Below, one piece after another: positions 33,861 through 43,865 of a stretch of 64,000 nt of DNA. Origin of the DNA: Pegoplata infirma (taxonomy: Eukaryota > Arthropoda > Insecta > Diptera > Anthomyiidae); contig OY992538.1 in the NCBI GenBank assembly GCA_963921195.1, positions 80,748,093 through 80,812,092 of the forward strand, read 5' to 3'. Position numbers and translations under genes: made by a program. The notes under the pieces are model-generated. The model was given only the letters and a program-made list of their open reading frames with translations, had not been told where the DNA came from and made no database searches. How positions within the stretch are numbered: the stretch's first letter is position 1; each line of letters opens with the position of its first letter.

Positions 33861-34850
33861 ACAGTGTAATTGTTGTTTTCTCGTGTCTATACTTTTATGT
33901 TATAGTTGTTGTTGCTTAACTAATAACTAAAAATGCATTGTCATATGTTTGTTTGTTGTTGTAGTTGGGTTTGTGTTGTTGTTTACATTAATATAAGTAA
34001 AAAATCTGTATGTATGTACTCGTACTGGTTTCTTTTATTTGGTTGAGTTTCATAGAGACTTAAAATTACGCATTAATATTTATGTATAGTATGTGTTGGC
34101 AAAAAAAAAATATGCAAATGAATACATTCAGCTTTATCACAGAAAAATAAAATCGGCTTTTAATTCTATTTCCATACAAATTGTTTTTGTTTTTAAAATG
34201 TATGTAAAATTTGAAATTTAAAATAAAACTTTTTTTAAAATAGCCATTTTATGTGGTAGAGGCCATTATTTTTGATCTTTACCTTGGTAAATATTTGAAG
34301 GGTATTCATAGATTCGGGCAAGCCGAATTTGACTTTTCTACTTGTTTTATTTAGATTTTTCCAATTTGATTATAGCTTTTAGTAGCTATCGACAATTTTC
34401 AGATTTTTTTGGTTACCCTGTTTAAAAGATATCCAATTTAAATTTACAAGCGTAAAAGAACAAAATTACTAAAAAGTACTTAAAACTTTTCTTATATGCA
34501 ATTTTAAAGTTTTTTTTTTCAAAAAAACGAAATTGTCGTGGATTTCCACCCAGTCTATTGTGTATATAAATATTCGAGCACTTGATCATATATCCATTCA
34601 CACTATTAGATTTTTTTCCAATTTTCCGTTTCTTATTTTTTTAATTAAAATTTAATTCATACAGATGTTGTTGGGATTATTGTTAGCAGATATTTAAATG
34701 AGCTGTTTCTTTTATAGACAAGTACAACTATGGTAATAAGCAGGGAAACCAAAAATATGCAGTATCATGTTTTTTCCTGCGCATTGTATTGATAAATGGG
34801 TAAGGTATTTATCCGTTTCAGAAGATTTTAAGAAATCTGGCATCGATTTG
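33861..34850. other. Single-copy-like intron-style DNA with one short fly repeat
   Basis: 'gttgttgtagttggg' microsatellite-like text and no ORF. Bases 34296-34345 ('gggtattcatagattcgggc', 'aaatttgacttttctacttg'-type) match 43230-43270 and, inverted, 47050-47100. Confidence 0.45.
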
Positions 34851-34854
34851 TTAC

Positions 34855-35075
34855 AGCATATTTTTGCATATTTTTGCATATTTTAGCCTTAGAGCATATT
34901 TTTGCATATTTTAGGTTTAAAAGCTTATTTTAGAATAAGAGCATATTTTTAGAGTATTTTTTAAATTTTTATAAAATTTTTTCACTTTTTAGAGCATTTT
35001 TTTCAAAATTTTTAGAGGATTTTTTTTTTAATTTTTAGAGCATTTTTTTAAATTCTAGAGCATTATTTACAATTT
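34855..35075. repeat. Degenerate 'agcatatttttgcatatttt' tandem
   Basis: Four clear 'gcatatttt' repeats at 34858-34915, decaying into 'agagcattttttt' units up to 35070. Confidence 0.7.
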
Positions 35076-37800
35076 CCCAGTCAGAAAAATACAATCGCCA
35101 AAGCGTTGTGAAAGCGTTGTAGACGGCTGTACGAGCGTTCTGTATACCAACTTCAAAGCGCCTTCAGATGATCCGAATGATAACATCGATCTACGCTAGG
35201 TTTGAAGCGTTTTAAAAGCGATGTAAAAAAGTGCTTTGAGAACGTTTTTTTTTTAAGTCATCAAAGCGCTTTAAAAACCCAAAGTAAAGAATTTCTGTTT
35301 TAGTTCGGTTATAATATTTTGTTTGATACAAAGTGAAATCCGAAAAAGTTTTTGTACTCAAAAAAACTTAAAAAAATTTTTAAAAAAATTTTCAAAACTT
35401 ACAATGGAAGTATCTCAACCCTTATGAACCGATTTGCATGAAACGTAAAATATATATAAAAGAGACAATTCTAAGGTTGGGGTGTCTCGGCTTATCGGCC
35501 ATATCGGGGATTTAGGGGTTCAAAACATGGGTCAAAAAATGGCGAAAAAATCGTTTTTTGGATTTTTCAGCCATTTCTTTCTAAGGAACTATATGATGTT
35601 TACATATGAGAAGAAAGGTTTTTTTTAATGCCTATCCAACGCACAGTGGTTCCAAGTCCAAATCTAGCTGGACAAAATTATTTTATCACCGTTTTATATG
35701 TTTTTGGGGTCGCTGAGTTCAAAAAACATGTTTAAATTTTTCTAAGTCGATTACACTAATCGACAACTTTTTATTTTTTTTTCTAATTTCAGTAATTTAT
35801 TAATGACAAGAATGGTTTATATGCAGAACAGAAATATGAAATGCAAAAACTTATTTTTTGAAAGTTTTGTAATCTCTAAAAAAAAAAAAATTTTTGTCGA
35901 GAAGTGTAATTGAAAAAAAACAAGTGAGAGTGTTAAATTCGGCTATGCCGAATCTTTTATACCCTTCAAAATGTAAAAAAAATAAAAAACCAGTGAGAGT
36001 GTTACATTCGGCTGTGCCGAATCTTTTATACCCTCCAAGATGTAAAAAAACAATATAAAAAAATCCAGGGGCGTCTTTTTTTGGGGCGGGGGTTGGTGGG
36101 AGACGTTAGGGAGCACCTTCCCCTTGCGATTTCGAACTTCATCTGAGAGAAAAATGTTGCATTTGCTTAGCAAAAGTACAAAAAACCCTGCAAAAAATGC
36201 GATTTTTCTTAGGTCGGTTTAGTTCTCCAAGGGGGAACTTTTTTTCCCTTGGTCCGATTTTATCCATTTCCGAACTTAGCCTGCCTAGGAATATAAGACA
36301 TATTCGTGGTAAATTTCGGAAGTCTAGCTCTTTTATTTTGGACTGTATCGTGTTCTCTACAGACGGGCATTCGGACAGACAGACGGACATTTTTGAATTT
36401 AGTCGAAGTGTGTAATTGGCCGCGGTTTAGTAGGAAACGTCACATTTAATGCTTTATTTAAGCTAAGCATAATTATAATACCTAAAAGTTATCAAAAACT
36501 TACAAAAATTCGATGTTTTATTTAGAAAAAAAAATTTAGGCGAAAATCTATTTTCATAAAAACTGTGATTAATTTTAAACTTGCAAAAACCTGCAAGAAA
36601 TGTCTGCATGCCAACGTTCAGTAATAAATTACCTATAAGTTGTATGTAGTAATTCGACATGATATGCCTGGATTCGGTTTTGGCAAGCTGCGGAAGTTTG
36701 ATAAGTCCTCAAAAATATTGTTATTATTGACCATACTTCAAAATACAAAAAATGTAAGAAGAAGATCAATAATAAATTTCTTATTAATGTGCAGAATAAG
36801 TATAAATCTGTAGCTTTCTTGTACATAAACCGTTTTGAAACCACTGATGTAACATGGATAATATGATGTTATTAGTTGAACACTTATATATATATATTTT
36901 TTTTTTTAATATTGGATACCAAAAATGTTATTTCATTCGTATATTTAACAAAGTTAAAGACCTAATTCCAAGAAATGGTTATTAGTTTGATCAGAACACA
37001 CCCTTAGCTTGCCTCTAGCACTATTAATTCCCAATTTTAAGGACACTAATTTTTGGACTTTTGTCCAGCTAGATTTTGATTTGGAACCAATGTGCAACGG
37101 TGGCATTACCTTTTAAAAGTTTGGCTTCGTTAAATACTTTTTTCATGAAAATGTGAAAATTTTGGGGGGTATTTATATGAAGACATAGAGCTACGATGTC
37201 TATATGAATACGAAATAATCTTTATTAAATTTAAGTCGACACATATTTTTGCTCTAAAGGATATTCCTGTTAGTTCGTGAGTTATCGAAATTTTCCCGGA
37301 GGTCCATATGGTTTCATAAGGGGACAACGAAATTTTGAAACACTGATATGGCCGAAAAGCCGAGACACCCCAACCTTAAAATCGTCTCATTTATATATAT
37401 TTTAAGTTTCAGGCAAATCGGTTCATAAGGGTTGAGATACTTCCCTTGTTGGAAAATTAAAAAAAAAAATCTAAAAACATTTTTTATGATTTTTTTTCCT
37501 TAAAAAAAAAAAAATTGACAAAAAATTGTTACTCAAAAATAGTTTCGAAACTTAGAAATTTTTTTCAAAAAAAAAAAAATAAATAAATATAAAGAACTCT
37601 TAAAACGCTTTTCGAATACGCTCGCAAAGCGTTCCAAAAAACGTTTTGAGATTGCTTTTTTTTTTGTTATAGAGCTTTCAGAACACTTTTCAAAAACGCT
37701 CGCAAAGCGTTTGAAAATAGCGTTTTGAGAATGCTTTTTTTTTTGTTACAGAGCTTTCAGAACGCTTTTTTTTTAGAACCGTCGTCAATTTCTGCTTGGG
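35076..37800. mobile_element. Fold-back TIR element with CCCAGTCAGAAA / TTTCTGCTTGGG ends
   Basis: Ends 'cccagtcagaaa' and 'tttctgcttggg'. The outer ~650 bp on each side are inverted copies: 'ttggggtgtctcggctt' (35480) against 'aagccgagacaccccaa' (37355), and 'ccaaatctagctggacaa' (35660) against 'ttgtccagctagattttg' (37065). Subterminal 'aaagcg' motifs are dense on both sides. The loop (about 35700-37050) holds short fly repeats and no transposase. A reversed relative lies at 765-2775. The class is unknown. Confidence 0.7.
35915..36420. repeat. Fly repeat blocks inside the fold-back loop
   Basis: 'agagtgttaaattcggctat' with 'gccgaatcttttataccc' occurs twice (about 35925 and 35992). It is followed by an inverted copy of the GTCC/GTCT family ('gacagacagacggacat' at about 36376) and 'cccttggtccgattttatcc'. 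ORFs of 72-83 residues on both strands are by-products. Confidence 0.6.
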
Positions 37801-38105
37801 TTTTTTTATACTAACACTTATTTTTTAATTTTTTTCATTTTTGTGGAATCCTTTTTTTTCAGTTTTTTAAATGTATTGAAATGTTTCTTTTGTTTTCATG
37901 TCAGTTTGAAATGAATTTAAAGATATTGAAAAATTAAACCAAGTTAAAATGGAGCTAAAAATTATTGAAAAATTTAAATTTTTTTTTTTTGTTGAAATAA
38001 ATCAAGAAATTACTTACAAAATTTTATATCCTCCACTCTAGTGATAGAGGGTTTGTCATTCCGTTTGTAACACCTCGAAATATTGATCTAGGACCCCATA
38101 AAGTA
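37801..38105. repeat. A/T-rich DNA then start of a GTCC-family repeat
   Basis: Bases 38030-38105 ('ccactctagtgatagagg', 'tttgtcattccgtttgtaac', 'aggaccccataaagta') match 46495-46555 and 19965-20035. Confidence 0.6.
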
Positions 38106-39279
38106 CACACAGTTACCAAAGTATATATACGGTCAATAATATGATGTTTTCTTGACATTTTACAGGTAAAATTAAGTAGTAGCAATGTAAATACCATTTC
38201 GACTACATTTAATAAAATCTTTTTGCAATTGCATCCAAAGAACATCGAAAAAACCTCTAAAATGCACAAAAGCAAAGTTACATAAATATACATACGCCGA
38301 GTTTAATTTAATGTTCCGTCATTGCAATCGCTCGGAGTTTGATGAAATCACATATTCTAACATAGCTGTATTGCTAGCTTCTAGAAAATGCGCAAATACG
38401 CAATTTTTGTGCTAAAACAAGCCAGAAATTGGCCAAAACGAATGTTATTTTAAGGATGCTTAGAGATTAGTCTTAAAATCGACTTATAAATGCCCAATAT
38501 CTTACAGAAATTGTTCAAGCAGAATGTTTAAACAACTCAAATTATCATCAAAAACTTTTATGAGAATGGTTATTGTAAACGCAAACCACTAAAAGATCAT
38601 CCATCAAGCATAGCATCAGGATGAAAAAGACTGTCATTTGGACCACGAGCAAAAATCAATAAAAGCGCATGGTCCGTATTATTAAGGGAATATTACCAGA
38701 TAATGTTGTGGTGGTACGCTACCAAAAAGTTTACAGGCGTCTACACAAAACGAGTTCAAAGTTCGAGTTACTAAAAAGCACTCTTTTTCAGTGCTAAAAT
38801 ACCCTAGTTTTAGCAAGTCTAACTTTGCACTCATTTTGTGAAGACGCCTGTAAATTTTTTGATACCGTAGCACAATATGATCCGGCAATATTCCCTTAAT
38901 AATACGGACCATACATTTTCATTGATTTTTGTTTGTGGTCCAAATATCAGACTTTTTTATCCTGATGCTATGCTCTGAAGGATGATCTTTTAGTGGTTTG
39001 CGTTTACAATAACCATTCTTATTAAAATTTTTGATGATAATTTGAAGTGTTTGTTGTTTAAACATACTGCTTGAACAATTTCTGCAAGACACTGGACATT
39101 ACATGGCGATTTTAAGACTAATCTCTAAGCATGCTCAAAATAATACTTATTCGTTTTGTCCAATTGCTGGCTAGTTTTAGCACAAAAATTGCGTAATTGC
39201 GCATTTTCTAGAAGCTAGCAATACATCTATATTAGAATATGTGATTTCATCGAACTCCGAGCGATTGCAATGACGGAAC

Positions 39280-40473
39280 CCAGCAAAAATTAGCATTACT
39301 AGTAATGGGTTTTGTAATCCGAAACAGATGTTAATAAGTAGTTACTTATTGAATGAAACACTAATTATTTTAACAAGGGCGTGAAGCAAAAATAACTAGT
39401 GAAGAGTATGGAGATAAATAAGTAGTTACTGCCTCGGATTACAAATAAGGAGTAAAACCTCATTACCAATAAGAAGTAAAATAATTAGTAAATTAAAACA
39501 TTTAAAATTTAACTTGTTTTTACTAAAACTTAAAAATTCCGTAATTTTTATTAATTTTTAAGTACTTTTTAAGTTAATTGAATTGTAAAGGTCCCAGCAA
39601 AACTTAGATTACCAAATAAGGTATAAAATAAGGTATAGGATCTCTTATTTTATACATTGCAGCATTGATGATTTTAACAGGCGATGAGACTCAAAGTAAT
39701 GCATCCACATTATCACAAAGAATACCAGTAAGGTATAAAATAAGTCATAAATTTATAACGAAGAATACGAGTAAGGTGTAAAATATATGATATTTTATAG
39801 GTTACGAGAAATGAAAAAATATAGCATACCAGAAGATAATATATAAGGTGTTACGAGTAGTGAAAAAGTAATTTTGTATTAAATTTACTCACGTGATTGT
39901 AAGTGAGTGTAAGTAGATAAAATATGCTCGTGAGTGTGTGTAGTTAGAAATTTCCTGTCGTGAGCCCATCTCTAGTTTAAACTTATGCATTTTTTTTATA
40001 AAATAATTATTTTTTATGTAATTGTAATGCATTATGAATCCAATTATAAATAAAGCATTATTTCAAACTTTCAAATAATACATAATGTAACCAAATATAA
40101 GTCATCCATGATTTAATGTTTAGAAATAATAAATATGAAATACATTTTTTCCAATAATCATGCATTAAGTATCAAATTATTAGTAATGCATTAGTTTTCA
40201 CTTTAAAATAATACATTGTGGAACAAATGTTTGGTAAGACATCCTAAAATAATGCTACAAATAAGGTATATACATTACCTGGTAATGTGTTATATAATCA
40301 CTACCCATTACCAAAGTTTTGCTGGGGTTAAAAACTACAAGTGCAAGAAGATATTATTACTGAGAAGTAGTTACTTTTGGGCTTAAAATAATGTTAATGG
40401 TAATGGGTACTCATTATAAATAATGTACTTGGTAATGATTACTTTTCACAACTCATTACCATGTTTTTGCTGG
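39280..40473. mobile_element. TIR element with CCAGCAAAAA ends and a 4-bp target duplication
   Basis: Ends 'ccagcaaaaattagcattac' and 'accatgtttttgctgg', flanked by GAAC at 39276-39279 and 40474-40477. The intact palindrome arm at 38313 shows the pre-insertion sequence ('gttccgtc' on the other strand), which confirms both borders. It has 'aagtagttactt/gtaatg' subterminal repeats and no transposase. A loose end of the same family sits at 62777-62836. It holds a nested relative (39594-40325). Confidence 0.75.
39594..40325. mobile_element. Nested member of the CCAGCAAAA family
   Basis: Ends 'ccagcaaaacttagattacc' and 'accaaagttttgctgg', with flanks 'ggtc' and 'ggtt' (three of four bases agree). 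The interior repeats 'aaggtataaaataagg' and 'aataatgcatta' phrases. It sits inside the larger member of the same family. Confidence 0.65.
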
Positions 40474-40711
40474 GAACATTGAATTAAAATCGGCGTATGT
40501 ATATTTATGTAACTTTGCTTATGTGCATTTTAGAGGTTTTTTCGATGTTCTTTCGATGCAATTGCAAAACGATTTTATATAATGTAGTCAAAATGCTATT
40601 TCTATCGCTACTAATAAATTTCACCTGTAAAAATGTCAAAAATTGACACGTTTTTCAAAGAAAACATCATTTTATTTAACGTATGTATATTTTGGTAACT
40701 GAGTGTATATT

Positions 40712-42624
40712 GGGCATTCCATGTCAAATCGGACACTTTGAAACAATTTTTTTTTAGATTTTCCCAATTTGTTAACAGTTTTTAGTACCCCTCGAAAACT
40801 CCTTAGTGGTAAATTTTAAAATTTTTTTGATGACCCGTTCAAAAGGTATCGAATTTTTAAAAATTGGTAGTTTGTTCCTTTACTCAAACTTCTTTTACTC
40901 ATAACTTCTTCAATAATGGTCCAAATTTCAATTTTTTTTTTTTCAAAATTTTTGTTTTTTTACCTACTTTTAAAAAAAAAATTCCAAAAAATTCTTAAAA
41001 GCGCTCTAGTATGCGATTTTTAAGTTTTAAAATTTAAATCTCATTTTTGAAAATGTTCGTAGTCTTCGATTTTTTTGAAATTTTTTTGTGTAAAACTTCT
41101 ATCAATTCTACAAATTTTTTGCCCAGGAGGATCGTGGGATAACGATTATTACTATTTTTTTTAAATTTTTTGAAAAAATTTTATTGTAATTTTTAAATCT
41201 TAAAATCATTTCTACTGCTCCAATGGTGCGTCATAGAGGGGTCCTTTATAAGACCGACCCCCATTAATTTTTACGTCTTAACATTTCTTTGGAACAAACT
41301 AATACCCTATCTCCAATTTCTAAGGGGGCTCCCACACAAAACGACATTTTTTAAAATTTGCTCCAACCGCTCTAACTGCCCTAATAGTGCCCTTAGAGCA
41401 ACAAAATGTCTGACCGACCCACAATATTTTTTTAGTCCAATCATTTTCTCTTAACAAACCTACCCTCTATCTCTAAGTGTAAAGGCGGTCCCCATACAAT
41501 TTTTTTTATTTTTTGTAAATTTGTTTTATTTAATCAGCTTCTACCGGTCCAATGGTGCGTCCGAGAGGGGTCATTGGTGAGACCGACTCCCATTTATTTT
41601 TACCCCACAACATTTTTTTAAAATATACCTACGCCCTATCTCCACTCCCTAAGTAGGCTCCCATACAAAATTACATTTTTATAAAATTTGCTCCAACTGT
41701 TATTTGTATGGGAGCCTACTTAGGGAGTGGAGATAGGGCGTAGGTATGTTTTAAAAAAATGTTGTAGGGTAAAAATAAATGGGGGTCGGTCTCACTAATG
41801 ACCACTCTCGGACGCACCATTGGACCGGTAGAAGCTGATTAAATAAAACAAATTTACAAAAAATAAAAAAAATTGTATGGGGACCGCCTTAACAATTAGA
41901 GATAGAGGGTGGCGTGTTCAGAGAAAATGTTTGGACTAAAAAAATATTGTGGGTCGGTCATACAATTTGTTGCTCTAAGGGCATTATTAGGGCAGTTAGA
42001 GCGGTTGGAGCAAATTTTAAAAAATGTCGTTTTGTGTGGGAGCCACCTTAGAAATTGGAGATAGGGTATTACTTTGTTCCAAAGAAATGTTAAGACGTAA
42101 AAATTAATGGGGGTCGGTCTTATAAAGGACCCCTCTATGACGCACCATTGGAGCAGTAGAAATGATTTAAAGATTTGAAAATTACAATAAAATTTTTTCA
42201 AAAAATTTAAAAAAATAGTAATAATCGTTATCCCACGATCCTCCTGGGCAAAAAATTTGTAGAATTGATAGAAGTTTTACACAAAAAAATTTCAAAAAAA
42301 TCGAAGAGTACAAACATTTTTAAAAATGAGATTAAAATTTTAAAAATAAAAAATCGCTAACTAGAGCGCTTTTAAGAATTTTTTGGGATTTTTTTTTTAA
42401 AGTACGTAAAAAAGCAAAAATTTTGAAAAAAAAAATTTAAATTTGGACCATTATTGAAGAAGTTATGAGTAAAAGAATTTTGAGTAAAGGAACAAACTAC
42501 CAATTTTTAAAAATTCGATATCTTTTGAACGGGTCATCAAACAAATTTGAAAATTTACCACGAAGGAGTTTTCGAAGGGTACTAAAAAAATTTTTCAAAG
42601 TGTCCGATTTGACATGGAATGCCC
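40712..42624. mobile_element. Palindromic (fold-back) element, GGGCATTCCATGTC ends, ~1.9 kb
   Basis: Arms of about 950 bp meet near 41690-41705 with almost no spacer. The outer ends are 'gggcattccatgtcaaatcg' and 'gatttgacatggaatgccc'. Matches along the arms include 'cctaagtaggctcccat' against 'atgggagcctacttagg' and 'ggtgcgtcatagagggg' against 'cccctctatgacgcacc'. A relative at 47156-52083 is interrupted by the RTE element. The 101-residue ORF at 41896-42201 (minus) is repeated in that relative (47162-47530, plus) and in the other arm; it has no known domain. Confidence 0.8.
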
Positions 42625-43270
42625 CATATATATTCATGATCCTCGATCGATTTTAAGACGATCTAGCGATGTCCGTCCGTCCATCTGTCTATCTGTCAGT
42701 CTGTCTATTGAAAACACGATAGCTTTTGAAAGACTTTACGGAGGCTCCCGAAGTTTGGCATACATGTTCGGCATTTACCTGGCAAGGTTTTTTCGTAATT
42801 TTACGAGATAAAAAACATGCTATCTTTCGAAAGGCAATTCTGAAGATTCTGAAGCTTGGATTATATTTTTGTCGTTTCCCTGTTTCGTATTGAATTTCAG
42901 CCAAATCGGTTCATTAGTTCAAAAGTTATCAGGAAAACCGTGAATTTCGGATTGGTTTCACCTTAAATTCACGTGTTAAAAACCCGTTAAACATGTTTTA
43001 AAAAATTTGGTAAGTCACAAAAATATTTTACAACGTATTTTTATCATTCAAAAATATTTTTACTGTAAAAAATTACACTCGAAAAAAATTTTACACCTAA
43101 AAATTGTTTGCAACAATGACAAAAAAAAATTTTTTTACACAAAATAAAATATTTCTTATCAAAATTGTTAATTTTTTTCACGTTAGAAAATGTTTCTATC
43201 ACATAAAAAGGGCATTGTGGAGGGTATTGGTAGATTCGACCTAGTCGAATTTAACTTTTCTACTTGTTTT
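42625..43270 (+). repeat. GTCC-family repeat, copy 1
   Basis: 'tcatgatcctcgatcgattt', 'gatctagcgatgtccgtccg', 'gaaagactttacggag' and 'gccaaatcggttcattagtt' match 46555-47155 in the same order. It ends in 'gaatttaacttttctacttg'. The uninterrupted sequence at 46541-46575 shows that the fold-backs at 38106-42624 were inserted into a 'gtatatatattc' site of such a repeat. Confidence 0.7.
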
Positions 43271-43730
43271 TTTTATAGATTTTATCAATATAAAGTTCTG
43301 GTATTGCTACTGCTGTGTATTACCAATGTTGTCGATATAATTTTTTTTTTTCGTAGCTGATGTTGTTTGAATTCAATAAACATTTTATTTACATACCACA
43401 ATTAGAAATAGACTCGCTGTTGATACTTACTTGTTTGTGTAGTATACTCGTATTCTTCTGTTTTATTTAATTTTTATTTATTTATTTGTTTCGCCTATGT
43501 GGTGTAGTTTTTTTTTTTTCTTCTATTTTTTCGGTTCTGTTTTATTTGCCAAAAATATTTATTTAATAAAATAGAAAAAATTTAAGAGCCCATATTGAAT
43601 TTTTAACGTATAAAATAATTTATCTTCTCAGTATAAAATGTGTAGAAGGAATGTTTTTGTTATTTGTTTTCCACATCACAAGATTTAAAAAAAACTACAT
43701 TAGATAATATATTTTTGGATATTAATTACA
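43271..43730. other. A/T-rich intron-style DNA, no gene seen
   Basis: No repeat copy or ORF noticed. T-runs and 'ttatttatttatttg' low complexity. Confidence 0.4.
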
Positions 43731-43862
43731 CAGTGCAACAACCAAAATCGGAATGGGATGAAACCAAAAGCAAATGAAAGTTGACATATTCCATAACAAA
43801 CCCTCAAGGCTTTTTTTAAGTTCAGCGCTAGTTTTTTTTACACGCATTTGAAGCACAGTAGT
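43731..43862. repeat. Single end of the TTA-flanked PIF-like family
   Basis: 'ttacacagtgcaacaacc' followed by 'aatcggaatgggatgaaacc' and 'ttccataacaaaccctcaag' matches the terminal repeats of the element at 14309-16352. No partner end was found nearby, so it is a truncated or solo copy. Confidence 0.65.
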
Positions 43863-43865
43863 TTA

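Larger units (their letters stand above)
38106..40695. repeat. Palindromic (fold-back) element with a MITE in one arm
   Basis: The left arm is about 38106-38775. The right arm is about 38820-39278 continuing at 40475-40695. Matches include 'gaccatgcg/cggaccat', 'tctagaaaatgcgca' against 'tgcgcattttctaga' and 'aaaacctctaaaatgcac' against 'gtgcattttagaggtttt'. The right arm is split by the TIR element at 39280-40473. The 76-residue minus-strand ORF (38682-38912) spans the palindrome centre and is not a gene. Confidence 0.8.

Noticed and set aside
36355..36400. Microsatellite-based regulatory element (gacagacagacggacat)
   Set aside because: It is the inverted GTCC/GTCT part of a repeat present at five places in the window.
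38682..38912. 76-residue minus-strand ORF
   Set aside because: It spans the centre of a palindrome; the sequence is explained by the inverted repeat.
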